Made by a program: the position numbers and the translations under genes
From: Richelia sp. CSU_2_1
Lineage (GTDB): Bacteria > Cyanobacteriota > Cyanobacteriia > Cyanobacteriales > Microcoleaceae
Length of the DNA: 52,399 nucleotides
Direction of reading: 5' to 3'
NCBI GenBank assembly: GCA_012034575.1
Contig: JAAUPF010000024.1
Span: forward strand, 1 to 52,399
Notes under the pieces: generated by a model
The model's input: only the letters and a program-made list of their open reading frames with translations
The model's database searches: none
What the model was told of the DNA's origin: nothing
Part shown: piece by piece, positions 1 through 7,888 of the stretch
Layout: each line of letters opens with the position of its first letter
Position numbering within the stretch: position 1 is the first letter of the stretch

Positions 1-72
1 ACAAATGTTAATTTTTGTCAACTTAATTGTTAAGAAAGATCCTTATAAAGCATAGCTTAAAAAAGGGGGACT

Positions 73-888
73 TTGACTTCTCCGGTCCCCCCCTTCTTAA
101 GGGGGGCTAGGGGGGATCTAACCAACATTCACAGCATCAAATACGGCACCCGCAACATTCAATTTGCCCTAGAATATTCGCCCCGAAAAACCCTAGCGAT
201 CGAAGTCTATCCCGACAGCAGCGTCGTCGTCAAAGCACCCCAAGATGCTACCTTAGAAGCTATCGAAACAAAAGTCAGCAAACGGGCATCGTGGATTGCC
301 AAACAACAACGCCAATTCGCCCAATACGCCCCCCAATTACCCGCCCCCGAATACGTATCTGGCGAAGGATATCGCTATCTGGGCAGACAATATCGCTTGA
401 AAACCATCACAAGCGATCGAGAACAAGTTCGTCTTTGGTACGGCAGACTCGAAGTTAGTACGCCCGATCCAAACAATAGCAAACAAATCGAAAAAGCGCT
501 CGACAAATGGTATCGCGATCGAGCTTTAATCATCTTTTTGGAACGGTATCAGCATTGCCTGCAACTCGTCGCCCCCTATGGAATTCAGCCCGATAGCAAA
601 GCATCGGAAAATGGGAAGATCGGCTTTGAGTTGCGCACCATGCAAAAACGCTGGGGAAGTTGCACCAAAGAAGGTAAAATATTGCTCAATCCCCTGTTAG
701 TTTGCGCCCCCAAAGATTGCATCGACTACGTAATCGTTCACGAACTCTGTCACCTTCGCATTCACAACCACTCGCCGCATTTTTACCAGCTTTTAGGAAC
801 CATTATGCCTGACTGGAAAACTCGGAAAGATTACCTCGATCGGTGCATCGAATTGCGTGCGATCGACTGCAATAATCTTAGTCCGTAG
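73..888 (+). CDS. YgjP-like (DUF45/M48-type) zinc metallopeptidase
   Basis: Predicted zinc-dependent metallopeptidase of the YgjP/DUF45 group; its substrate is unknown. Visible: the zinc motif HELCH at residues 223-227, followed by NHSPHF, which supplies the third ligand (about H233), and the family signature KRWGSC near 192-197. The domain begins around residue 27 (IQFALEYSPRK), where a typical family member starts. The open frame begins at a TTG, and its first ~15 codons are made by a GC-rich hairpin repeat (88-106). There is no ATG before residue 190, so the true start is uncertain and may be a non-ATG codon near 120-150. The rest of the domain looks full length. It stands alone on the plus strand, convergent with ftrV. 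Confidence 0.85.
   Translation: MTSPVPPFLRGARGDLTNIHSIKYGTRNIQFALEYSPRKTLAIEVYPDSSVVVKAPQDATLEAIETKVSKRASWIAKQQRQFAQYAPQLPAPEYVSGEGYRYLGRQYRLKTITSDREQVRLWYGRLEVSTPDPNNSKQIEKALDKWYRDRALIIFLERYQHCLQLVAPYGIQPDSKASENGKIGFELRTMQKRWGSCTKEGKILLNPLLVCAPKDCIDYVIVHELCHLRIHNHSPHFYQLLGTIMPDWKTRKDYLDRCIELRAIDCNNLSP
88..106. repeat. GC-rich hairpin repeat (C6TT / AAG6)
   Basis: Stem CCCCCCTT (88-95) pairs with AAGGGGGG (99-106) across a 3-base loop. The same design recurs at 27096-27116 inside murE, so this is a dispersed repeat. Here it overlaps the apparent 5' end of the YgjP-like gene and probably distorts the called N-terminus. Confidence 0.75.
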
Positions 889-964
889 TACGTACCGAAG
901 TCCGTATCAGACAACTGGCACAATAAAAATCAAAAATCACCGCACTTTTAGAACGGTGAATATA

Positions 965-1018
965 TCAACTGTCAACTGTCAACTCTCAACTCTCAAATCT
1001 CAACTCTCAACTGTCAAC
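965..1018. repeat. Short tandem heptamer repeat (STRR), unit TCAACTG/TCAACTC
   Basis: Seven to eight degenerate copies of a 7-base unit (TCAACTG, TCAACTC, TCAAATC). This is the heptanucleotide STRR class known from cyanobacteria. On the minus strand it reads into the last codons of ftrV. Related TCAACTG tracts occur at 19988-20015 and 32907-32946, and the complement (GTTGACA) at 29851-29880. Confidence 0.9.
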
Positions 1019-1230
1019 CCTACTTCATCCTCTCTAAGATGAGCGCGAAATTTTTTATCAAATTGTACTAAGACGGGTAAATTTGCACTTACAGGTCTGC
1101 CATGCCATTCATGCACGATCGCTACAATTTCTCCTTCCATACCCTTAATATCGAAGGGTTGATTGCGATTTTGAGGATGGTGGTAGACAACGACTGATTT
1201 TTTAATGCACACGCGATCGCCAACTTTCAT
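1000..1230 (-). CDS. ftrV: Ferredoxin-thioredoxin reductase, variable chain
   Basis: Small variable (alpha) subunit of ferredoxin:thioredoxin reductase, which forms a heterodimer with the 4Fe-4S catalytic chain and relays electrons from photosystem I ferredoxin to thioredoxin. The 76-residue product carries the family hallmarks: MKVGDRVCIKKSVVVYHHP at the N-terminus, the segment FDIKGMEGEIVAIVHEW, and the close PVLVQFDKKFRAHLRE, which together form an SH3-like barrel. Length fits the family (70-80 aa). The last residues (GLTVES) and the stop codon are read from the adjacent heptamer repeat, so the native C-terminus has been overrun by an STRR. No clear Shine-Dalgarno precedes the ATG at 1230. 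The catalytic-chain gene is not in this window. Confidence 0.95.
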   Translation of the reverse strand: MKVGDRVCIKKSVVVYHHPQNRNQPFDIKGMEGEIVAIVHEWHGRPVSANLPVLVQFDKKFRAHLREDEVGLTVES

Positions 1231-1270
1231 AGGATTTAAAACTTAGTGTTCTCTCTGCAAAACTGTACAG

Positions 1271-1299
1271 AGCCTGCAAGTGCATAACACTTGCAGGCT
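1271..1299. terminator. Perfect 12-bp stem-loop, possible terminator
   Basis: AGCCTGCAAGTG (1271-1282) and its exact complement (1288-1299) enclose a 5-base loop. It sits between the GH57 gene (ending at 1579, minus strand) and the ftrV start. No strong T-run follows on either strand, so it may be a processed RNA structure or a repeat rather than an intrinsic terminator. Confidence 0.4.
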
Positions 1300-1350
1300 T
1301 TGGAGGCATTCTATTCATCTTCCCACACAAGAGCAAAAACTCAAACTATG

Positions 1351-1395
1351 ACAGAAGGCAGAAGGCAGAAGGCAGAAGGCAGAAGGTAGAAGGAA
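1351..1395. repeat. STRR, unit GAAGGCA
   Basis: Five to six tandem copies of the heptamer GAAGGCA (one as GAAGGTA) directly precede the MITE-A element at 1397. A short tail of the same unit reappears after that element at 1492-1505, so the element may have inserted into the tract. Confidence 0.9.
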
Positions 1396-1396
1396 C

Positions 1397-1486
1397 AGGA
1401 CTTACACACAGGCTCTATATGTAGGGTGCGCAGTGCGCACCTTGCCACTACTAATAGTGTGTCAAACAGTTTCAGGCGTAAGTCCT
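1397..1486. mobile_element. MITE-A, non-autonomous element with AGGACTTAC ends
   Basis: Terminal inverted repeats AGGACTTAC (1397-1405) and GTAAGTCCT (1478-1486) flank about 90 bp containing the palindrome GGTGCGCAGTGCGCACC. There is no coding capacity. Related copies or fragments occur at 10516, 22478, 24976, 26752, 31136 and 31177. The size, terminal repeats and dispersal fit a miniature inverted-repeat element; no cognate transposase is in the window. Confidence 0.7.
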
Positions 1487-1541
1487 GAGGAAGAAGGCAG
1501 AAGGGAAATGCAGTCACAGTAATAGTTTCAACTAATGGGCT

Positions 1542-1560
1542 GGGTGCGCGTTGCGCACCC
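1542..1560. repeat. GGGTGCGCGTTGCGCACCC palindrome (MITE-A core)
   Basis: A solitary copy of the palindromic core found in MITE-A, lying just downstream of the GH57 gene. It could serve as a hairpin at the end of that minus-strand transcript. Confidence 0.6.
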
Positions 1561-1578
1561 TCGATCGATGGAAGTGGA

Positions 1579-4356
1579 TTAACTCAACTGTTTCAGCCAG
1601 CACTCCACATCAACAGCGAGTGTTTGGCCCAATTCCAGCAACTGCCGGATTGCAGATAACTCATTGTCTGCTTGAGAATCATCTAACCCAGCAATCTGGT
1701 TAGCGAAGTCCTCGCCCTCGATCGAGCTTTCGCCCCCTCCAGCTTGCCGTTGCAGCCATCCCAAACACAAGGGCACGATTTGACTGTAGAGAGCGTCGAA
1801 ATACAGTTCCTGGGATTTGTCCAGACACAAACCCAGACCCAACTTTTCGCCCGCAGCGATCGAACGCTCGATCTTCCGAATATCGGCTTTTAAGTCGAGG
1901 GGGGAACGTTCCAGCGCGCCCGTTCCTGCTTGTAGCAGGGCATCAAGATTGCGCCAAACCAGCTTTTCCAAAATTTGCTTGACTTCAGGAACTTTCAACC
2001 GACAGCGCAGGTGTCCCGCTTCAGTTGCGATCGCCTCAATTTCCGCCAGCGATTCTCCGTCCTCAGTTTCCACATCCAGCAGCCTCGCCGCCGTCAAACA
2101 GCGGTGTCCCAAAGCCACCTCTGCCGCCACCTGCAACTCGATCGGCACCACCAACTCGTCGCGGTGGAAAGCCATCATCACCCCGTAATTTTCCCGGTAA
2201 ACCTGAGTGTAAAGCTGATCCAAGCGAGTCAAATTTTCCTGACTCAGCAACTGCACGATCCGGTGTCGTTCCTCAGCGAATAAATCCCGCAAGGTAAAGG
2301 ATCGATCGCCAAACAGCCGCACCATTTCCAGAATCGCGTGGGCTGCCGAAGCTTCTTGCAGAACATCAAACAGCCGTTCTTTGAGCATCGTGTAAGACCG
2401 GCGGCCGCCAAAGGGCTGAATCGAACAGTGGAAGTCCCAGCCGCCGAGGTAGAACGCAGCAAACACGAATACCTCTGTTTCCCGAGTAATTTCGGAGGTT
2501 AACTGCACTTGACCGACAGCCAGACTCATCGATCCCATCCGCTGGATCTGGTAATCTAGCTGCTCGGCTTGATAGCAGTAAACTCGCTGTTCGCGGGGAT
2601 ATTTGGCAAAGAGAGAACTGATGGCGTAATGGGCCGCAACTTGTCTGAGATCGATCTGGGCCGTCACTACCAGTTGGCGGTAAACTTCCGCCCCTGTTTT
2701 GAAACATTCAACATTACTCGGCGCTCGATCGAGCCTTTCGATGAACTCTTTTTCTAGCTGCACGCCGGTTACTTCCCCGGCCAATTCCAGGGCCCGGGCC
2801 GCGTAGCGCAGAATTTGCACGCCTTCTGGGCGGGAGATTTCTTCAAAAAACCAGCCGCAGCTAGTGAACATTAACAGGGCGTGACGCTGCATTTCCAGCA
2901 GGCGCAGGGCGTCCACCCGATCGGTAGCGTCGAGTTCGCGCAGTTGGTGTTTGGAGAGGAAACTGTCAACATTAGCGGTCGATCGATCGCGAATGACATC
3001 GATATATTCATCTCTGGCCAGCCAGGGATCGCGGAATAACTTGCGCCCCGCTTCTTCGTAAATCGGAATCAGCCGATCGCGCAGCCAATTGAGACTATCC
3101 CGCAGGGGGCGACGCCATTTTTGATGCCATCCGCCACCGCCGCCGCAGCCGCAGTCCTCTTGCCAGCGATCGACCCCGTGGGAGCAACTCCAGGCTGTCA
3201 CTGGTTTGAGTTCCACTTCCCACTCGCTGGGATTTTGACTCAAGTAGTGAGCAAAATTCGTCACCGTCCAGCCGCGGCGGGGAAATTCTTCGGTAAAAGC
3301 GTAGGCGAGGCATTTTTCCGTACCGCCTTTGTGGTGACCGAAAGTTTCGCCATCCGTCGCCACGGAGATTAATTGGGCCGATCGGCGGTCTCCGCGCACT
3401 GCTTGACCCAAGCGGCCCGCCAAGTGGTGGCTGCTGCTGAGAACGTCGTTGAAGCCCATATCTCGCGAGATCGGGCCGTCGTAGAAAAAGATATCGATGT
3501 AGGGAGTGTTGGGCGCTGGGGCTTGAGAATTGTAAGACGGGTGGCGGCTGAAGTGATCAGTGCTCAGCGGCGAAAGTTGGTTGGAAGCCATCAACCGTTT
3601 TTCCGGCTTCAGATAGCAGCGGTACGGGCGAGTCGGATCGATTTGACCTCCGCCGACTTCGTGCCATTCCTCATTTTCCGTCGTTTCTCCTGCTTGGTTG
3701 TGGGCGATTAGCGGGCGGCAGCGTTCGGCTTGGGAGGGGGCCAAGATGATGAAGCGGATGCCTTCTGCGACCAAAACTTCGAGGGTGGCGTAGTCTACGG
3801 CGGTTTCGGCGAGCCACATTCCTTCGGGATCGCGATTGAAGCGCGATCGAAAATCTGCGATCCCCCAGCGGATTTGGGTGTATTTATCTCGCTCGTTCGC
3901 CAGGGGCATGATGATGTGATTGTAAACTTGGGCGATCGCGTTCCCGTGGCCGTTAAGGCGCTGGCAGCTTTTGCGATCGGCCTCTAAAATTCGCTGGTAG
4001 ACTTCCGAGTCGTAGCGTTCCAGCCAGCTCATCAGCGTCGGACCGATGTTGAAGCTGAGATATTCGTAGTTGTTGGCGATCCCCACTACTTCGCCCCGAT
4101 CGTTCATGATGCGGGCAAAAGCGTTCGGGCGGTAGCATTCGCGGTTGATGCGTTCGTTCCAGTCGTGGCTGGGTTCGGCGCTAGCTTGGCGTTCGATCGC
4201 GTCCAGGTAAGGGTTTTCTCGGGGCGGTTGGTAGAAGTGGCCGTGAACTGTCACGCACACTCCTGTTGCAGCAGGCGTGCTGCTTTGAGTCCCTGGCGCT
4301 GTAACTGGCGCAGATAAAGAGAGCGGATCGGATTGAGTTTTAAAAGTTGAAACCAT
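1579..4356 (-). CDS. Glycoside hydrolase family 57 protein with DUF3536 region
   Basis: A 925-residue cytoplasmic protein, probably acting on alpha-glucans such as glycogen. GH57 motifs are visible in order: HGHFYQPPRENP (about residue 38-49, motif 1), GMWLAETAVD (near 178, carrying the candidate nucleophile Glu), FFYDGPISRDMGF (near 288) and a DGETFGHH segment (near 335). The long C-terminal half matches the DUF3536 companion region. There is a Gly/Cys-rich insert (CGCGGGGGWHQKW) near 405. A GAGGA Shine-Dalgarno lies about 10 bases before the ATG at 4356. The gene is monocistronic, with long non-coding flanks on both sides. The sequence is more GC-rich than the neighbouring TA island. Whether it is a branching enzyme, amylase or an inactive paralogue cannot be decided by eye. 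Confidence 0.88.
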   Translation of the reverse strand: MVSTFKTQSDPLSLSAPVTAPGTQSSTPAATGVCVTVHGHFYQPPRENPYLDAIERQASAEPSHDWNERINRECYRPNAFARIMNDRGEVVGIANNYEYLSFNIGPTLMSWLERYDSEVYQRILEADRKSCQRLNGHGNAIAQVYNHIIMPLANERDKYTQIRWGIADFRSRFNRDPEGMWLAETAVDYATLEVLVAEGIRFIILAPSQAERCRPLIAHNQAGETTENEEWHEVGGGQIDPTRPYRCYLKPEKRLMASNQLSPLSTDHFSRHPSYNSQAPAPNTPYIDIFFYDGPISRDMGFNDVLSSSHHLAGRLGQAVRGDRRSAQLISVATDGETFGHHKGGTEKCLAYAFTEEFPRRGWTVTNFAHYLSQNPSEWEVELKPVTAWSCSHGVDRWQEDCGCGGGGGWHQKWRRPLRDSLNWLRDRLIPIYEEAGRKLFRDPWLARDEYIDVIRDRSTANVDSFLSKHQLRELDATDRVDALRLLEMQRHALLMFTSCGWFFEEISRPEGVQILRYAARALELAGEVTGVQLEKEFIERLDRAPSNVECFKTGAEVYRQLVVTAQIDLRQVAAHYAISSLFAKYPREQRVYCYQAEQLDYQIQRMGSMSLAVGQVQLTSEITRETEVFVFAAFYLGGWDFHCSIQPFGGRRSYTMLKERLFDVLQEASAAHAILEMVRLFGDRSFTLRDLFAEERHRIVQLLSQENLTRLDQLYTQVYRENYGVMMAFHRDELVVPIELQVAAEVALGHRCLTAARLLDVETEDGESLAEIEAIATEAGHLRCRLKVPEVKQILEKLVWRNLDALLQAGTGALERSPLDLKADIRKIERSIAAGEKLGLGLCLDKSQELYFDALYSQIVPLCLGWLQRQAGGGESSIEGEDFANQIAGLDDSQADNELSAIRQLLELGQTLAVDVECWLKQLS

Positions 4357-5114
4357 GCGATCGAATCCTCAAGTAGTTAAAGACATTAAAACCAGCCTAG
4401 TTAGCGGCGCAAACTTGACGCAGCAGGCGTTGCAGGTAGGCATTTGTAAGTGCTAAATCTTGGCAGACAAGTTGCGATCTATTTGCATTATTGCGAGCAA
4501 AGCATTCGTTTCAATATGCCAACCGCCGATCCCTGAGTTTTGATGCCAATACTTTGCTATTGAAAGGGTTAAAAAAGGTAGTTTTTGTTGCTTGCTGGCA
4601 CTTTCGACCTATTGTTTGACCTATTGTTTGACCTATTGTTCGACCTATTGTGAGTTAGTGCTTGCAGGGCTGCTTGCTGAGATTTTGATATACATTGCTG
4701 GATTCTAAAGTCTAATTCATTAAATAGCAAGTTTTCCCCGGAAAGATTTAAGCTTTGCAACATTTCGCGATCGACCGTTGCAGTTGTGCGGTTGCGTCTT
4801 GGGAGAGGGGGAAAAGTGCGAGGGCGTGCGATCGAACTCTAATTCATCATTGCAGAATCACTACAGCGTCCAATCTTCGATCGAGAGCCTTGGAACTTGA
4901 CTAAAGTCTCATTGGTTGCAGGTGACAATGGTAGCACCGACAGACAAAGCAATAGCTGCAATCCGCATATCTTTTTGCAGGCGATTTTTTCGCAGGGGTG
5001 GATTATCTTTTAACAGTTTTAAAAAGAAGCAGAAGCGCGATCGCTCTTTTATTTTAGGCGAGCGCTCATCAGAAACAACAAAGGGATCTCGCTCCTTCAT
5101 TTTAGACAATATTA
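4357..5114. other. Non-coding stretch with a 4 x 12-bp tandem repeat
   Basis: No convincing gene is seen. At 4604-4651 four perfectly spaced 12-base units (T[C/T]GACCTATTGT) are in tandem. The minus-strand frame through them gives a repetitive NNRS peptide, which I regard as spurious. HIP1-like sites and GCGATCG fragments at 5030-5100 mark the start of the repeat-rich TA island. Confidence 0.7.
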
Positions 5115-5393
5115 CTATTGTAAAGCTGGAGAAGGTGATACCGATTCTACTGTTTTTTCTTCGAGTTGACTGGTGAGATAGAGGGTATCCGGACTAAAAT
5201 CTTGCTCGTGGGGCCATTGAATGCTGCCAAAGCTAAGTTTGACTTGCTGAAAATATTCAATGTTTTGAAGTTCGGTGAATATTCCTTTATCGAGATAGGG
5301 AGTGACATTAAAGAGACGAATTTCGCCATTACTAAAGGTGAGGCGAAGTCGATAGTTTTCTAAGGGTTTGACCTTGATGACTTTGGGAGACAT
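5115..5393 (-). CDS. DUF2442 family protein (likely antitoxin-type partner)
   Basis: A 92-residue protein. Recognisable DUF2442 core: VIKVKPLENYRLRLTFSNGE, then VTPYLDKGIF, and FGSIQWPHEQDFSPDTLY in the second half. An ATG at 5411 is also open, but the ATG at 5393 has GGAG seven bases upstream and gives the canonical N-terminus (MSPKVIKV), so I choose 5393. The alternative start overlaps the DUF4160 stop as ATGA, so the two genes are translationally linked either way. DUF4160-DUF2442 pairs are common in cyanobacteria and are treated as putative toxin-antitoxin modules; the activity of this pair is not demonstrated. Confidence 0.85.
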   Translation of the reverse strand: MSPKVIKVKPLENYRLRLTFSNGEIRLFNVTPYLDKGIFTELQNIEYFQQVKLSFGSIQWPHEQDFSPDTLYLTSQLEEKTVESVSPSPALQ

Positions 5394-5407
5394 ATAATTA
5401 CTCCGAA

Positions 5408-5677
5408 TCATTGGAGGGGGTTAATTTTGAAGACTTGTTGCCCATTGACTGCGAGTTGCCAATTCGCCATCAGTTCGTCTTGATGAATTTCAATCCAGGC
5501 TTGAACCAGCTTGAGTTTAGATCGTTGGAGTTGCCCCTCAAGGAGATCGCCATTAGGGATGGCAAATACGGCTTCATCGTCTTGATAGCTGACGTGAATG
5601 TGGGGGCATTGATGTTTCTGGTTATCAAAGTAGTACATCCTGATGATGACACCATAAAACATTGAAATTACGGGCAT
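5408..5677 (-). CDS. DUF4160 family protein (likely toxin-type partner)
   Basis: An 89-residue protein, first gene of a two-gene minus-strand operon with DUF2442. The DUF4160 signature is clear: MPVISMFYGVIIRMYYFDN, then HQCPHIHVSYQDDEAVF, ending in a helical WIEIHQDELMANW segment. The open frame extends 53 codons further upstream (to 5836), but that extension runs through HIP1 repeat sequence and has no homology, so the start at 5677 (MPVIS) is preferred. Its 3' end abuts the DUF2442 gene. Function is inferred only from the conserved pairing. Confidence 0.85.
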   Translation of the reverse strand: MPVISMFYGVIIRMYYFDNQKHQCPHIHVSYQDDEAVFAIPNGDLLEGQLQRSKLKLVQAWIEIHQDELMANWQLAVNGQQVFKINPLQ

Positions 5678-5714
5678 GGCGAGTGTTTTTGGGCATGGAT
5701 TGATTGTACTTTCT

Positions 5715-5830
5715 ATTGTAGGCGATCGCGCCAAATCCTGGGAGAGTTGTGGGGCTTGGGCACGATCGCACTTGATGCGTGTTGGGCGATCGCTCCGATG
5801 GAAAGAATTAAGAAGGGCGATCGCCAAATG
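5715..5830. repeat. HIP1-bearing repeat array, copy 1
   Basis: Several GCGATCG(C) palindromes separated by A-rich spacers. It includes the unit CTTGATGCGTGTTGGG-CGATCGCTCCGAT and AGAAGGGCGATCGC, which recurs nearly identically at 7641-7695 and 8916-8968. It lies between the DUF4160 gene and the VapBC module. Confidence 0.75.
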
Positions 5831-5908
5831 TAGCATCGGCGTATTGCTTTTTTGTGGAGACTTAAGTTAAACTGGTAACACAATCGATCGAGTAATTCTC
5901 AGACTGCA

Positions 5909-6178
5909 ATGGCCACACTTCAGATTGAAAACCTACCTGATGAATTGTACAGTCGCATTCAATGTCTTGCCTCCGAACAACAATTGACTTTGAATGAAGC
6001 GGTAATTCATCTATTGAAGCGATCGTTTGAGCCTGACAAGATCGCGATCGATCCGGCACAAGAGAGCCAACCAATGTCAGTAATCCTCAAAAGGATTCGC
6101 AGTCGTCTCAGAGTCAATCCAAGTGACTTTGGCTTAATGGATAGTACAATCTTAATTGCAGAGGATCGCAATAGATGA
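5909..6178 (+). CDS. FitA/VapB-like antitoxin
   Basis: An 89-residue antitoxin of a type II module. The N-terminal segment MATLQIENLPDELYSRIQCLA fits a ribbon-helix-helix DNA-binding domain (beta strand, then two helices). The C-terminal tail is the part expected to wrap the toxin. The stop overlaps the PIN toxin start by 4 bases (ATGA, 6175-6178), the standard coupled arrangement. Autoregulation of the operon is expected from the family, but no operator is obvious. There is no strong Shine-Dalgarno upstream of the ATG. Confidence 0.85.
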   Translation: MATLQIENLPDELYSRIQCLASEQQLTLNEAVIHLLKRSFEPDKIAIDPAQESQPMSVILKRIRSRLRVNPSDFGLMDSTILIAEDRNR

Positions 6179-6630
6179 CTGTTCCGTTACGATGTGTAAT
6201 TGATACAAATATTTGTATTAAACAGTTTATTGCCGATCCATTGACTCCCAAAGTTAATCAACTATTCGATCTTCTTGACGAGCCGGCTGTTGAGTTTTTT
6301 GTACCCGATCTGTTTTATATTGAGTGTGCTAACGTTCTTTGGAAATATGTTCGAGCCAACCTTTACACTGCTCAACAAGTTCAGGCCGATCTAAGTGACT
6401 TAAAAGCTTTACGATTTCAAGTTACTTCAACTAAGGATCTAATGAATGAAGCTGTTAAAATTGGCTTGGACTATGGGATTACAGCTTATGATGGCTGTTA
6501 TGTGGCACTCTCCGAGCAAGTTACAGCACCGTTGCTAACGCTGGATGAACGCTTGGTGAATTCCTTGAGAAATAGTAATTTTGACGTGCGACTGTTTACC
6601 AATTTCACAGTGCCAACTAGATCTGCGTAA
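6175..6630 (+). CDS. PIN-domain ribonuclease toxin, VapC type
   Basis: A 151-residue PIN-domain endoribonuclease. The acidic metal-binding residues are all visible: D10 (VIDTN), E50 (FYIECANVL), D106 (YDGCYVAL) and D124 (LLTLDERL). The length matches VapC (130-155 aa). It is coupled to the upstream FitA/VapB-like antitoxin by ATGA overlap. The catalytic set is intact, so the toxin is probably active when unbound. A HIP1 repeat array starts within 80 bases of the stop codon. Confidence 0.92.
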   Translation: MTVPLRCVIDTNICIKQFIADPLTPKVNQLFDLLDEPAVEFFVPDLFYIECANVLWKYVRANLYTAQQVQADLSDLKALRFQVTSTKDLMNEAVKIGLDYGITAYDGCYVALSEQVTAPLLTLDERLVNSLRNSNFDVRLFTNFTVPTRSA

Positions 6631-6689
6631 TAATCCCGATCGACAAATAGATTGATGTTTTTAGATGATTGAAAATAGGAGATCTCCCT

Positions 6690-6912
6690 TGCTGCCTGTT
6701 GGGGCGATCGCTCTTATTTCAAAAGAATCATCAGGGCGATCGCACTTGTTGGAAAAAATTAGAAGGGCGAGCGGTCATCAGAAACAAGAAAGGGATCTCG
6801 CTCTTGATGCGTGATGGGGCGATCGCACCTGGTTGAAAAAATAGTCAGGGCGAGCGTTCTTTCTTTTTAGGTACTCGCTGTTTCTTTTGGTGGGGCGATC
6901 GCTATCCATCCA
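6690..6912. repeat. HIP1-bearing repeat array, copy 2
   Basis: Alternating units of about 31-32 bases: GGGCGATCGC followed by CTT-rich or A-rich spacers such as CAAAAGAATCATCA and GAAAAAATTAGAA. The period resembles a CRISPR by eye, but the conserved part is only the HIP1 palindrome and the spacers themselves repeat. This accounts for most of the 6631-7018 gap, which has no other feature. Confidence 0.75.
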
Positions 6913-7018
6913 ATCATTCCATTATCATGATGGAAATGGATAATATTGTGAGTATAAACAATGTTAGGTTTACCTTCGTCAACCTAACCCACAAGGTTAG
7001 CTACACTATCGCAAACGC

Positions 7019-7270
7019 TCACGCAGTACGAACCTTTTCGAGAACCCATTCGCGAATTAAATCAGTGTAATTAATACCTCTTAATTTGGCAACTTTTTTA
7101 ACTGCTTCTACTTCCTGAGAAGGCAAATGTATTTGTACCAAAGCTTCTCGATCGAAAATTAGTTCCGTGACTTCTTCTAACTGTTCTTCAAAATCGGTTA
7201 ACTCATGGGTATCCCAGAACAGCGCTAACTCTTGAATAGAGTCAGTTTGTGGAATTGCTTCAATATTCAT
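7019..7270 (-). CDS. CopG/BrnA-type antitoxin
   Basis: An 83-residue antitoxin paired with the BrnT-like toxin. It contains the partner-binding segment SIQELALFWDTHELTDFEEQ, typical of the CopG-antitoxin family, and a C-terminal ribbon-helix-helix (VQIHLPSQEVEAVKKVAKLR, then GINYTDLIREWVLEKV). The start is placed at 7270, not 7282: GGAGG sits just upstream of this ATG, and it overlaps the toxin stop as ATGA. Order is toxin first, antitoxin second, as in brnTA operons. Confidence 0.9.
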   Translation of the reverse strand: MNIEAIPQTDSIQELALFWDTHELTDFEEQLEEVTELIFDREALVQIHLPSQEVEAVKKVAKLRGINYTDLIREWVLEKVRTA

Positions 7271-7551
7271 CGGTTCCTCCATTGCCTGTATCGCTGCTTT
7301 TCTGTATCAGTCATCGATCGCGCTGTGACTGGATATCCCCTGCCATCAGGAAATTGAATCACGACGCAGAATAAATATCGTCCAACTTCGGTTTGACCAA
7401 GCACGTAATAAACAGGGTTGTCTCCTTCGGATTTTGCGCGCTGTACTAGCGCTATCCCAAAACAAGTTTCTTCAACTTCTTCAGGAGAAACACTGTGTCG
7501 CGCAATATGGTCAATCCGATCTTGGTTCCAAATTAACTCGTAGATCCTCAT
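7267..7551 (-). CDS. BrnT family toxin
   Basis: A 94-residue RelE-fold-like ribonuclease toxin of the BrnT family. Diagnostic features: the N-terminal strand YELIWNQDRIDHIARHSVS (family pattern W-x2-x-K/R-x3-N-x4-H-G-V), the central YYVLGQTEVGRYLFCVVIQF strand pair, and the C-terminal VTARSMTDTEKQRYRQW. The His/Arg/Arg residues expected for catalysis are present. It is coupled with the downstream CopG antitoxin through a 4-base overlap. Confidence 0.88.
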   Translation of the reverse strand: MRIYELIWNQDRIDHIARHSVSPEEVEETCFGIALVQRAKSEGDNPVYYVLGQTEVGRYLFCVVIQFPDGRGYPVTARSMTDTEKQRYRQWRNR

Positions 7552-7569
7552 AGACCAATTTTAGCAAAT

Positions 7570-7815
7570 CTTCGATCGTTGGGGCGATCGCTCTTTCATT
7601 TTAGGCGATCGCCCATCAGAAACAAGAAAGGGCGATCTCCCTTGATGCGTGTTGGGGCGATCGCTCCGATAAGCAAAGAATAAGAAGGGCGATCGCACTG
7701 GGCAAGAAAATAATCATCAGGGCGATTGCACTTATTTCAAAAGAATCATCAGGGCGATCGCTCTTTTTTGAAAAGAATCATCAGGGGGATCGCACTTGTT
7801 GGAAAAATTAGAAGG
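7570..7815. repeat. HIP1-bearing repeat array, copy 3
   Basis: The densest array: about eight GCGATCG(C) palindromes in 245 bases. Spacers are mostly shared (CAAAAGAATCATCA, GGAAAAATTAGAA) with arrays 2 and 4. The array reads through the apparent first codons of the DUF6932 gene, which is one reason a later start is preferred there. Confidence 0.8.
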
Positions 7816-7888
7816 GCGATCGCACTTTTTGGAAAAATATGATAATATTAAGAAACCAAGAATTAATTTGTATTCAGAGTGTGAGAGA

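Noticed and set aside
857-1042. 61-residue ORF after the YgjP-like gene
   Set aside because: Runs out of phase with the YgjP end and into an STRR; antisense to ftrV.
1817-4138. ORFs overlapping the GH57 gene on both strands
   Set aside because: Shadows of the GH57 frame.
4569-4763. 64-residue ORF with NNRS repeats
   Set aside because: Derived from a 12-bp tandem repeat; no Shine-Dalgarno or homology.
6690-7815. Possible CRISPR array (about 31-base period)
   Set aside because: The conserved part is only the HIP1 palindrome, the spacers themselves repeat, and no cas gene is present.
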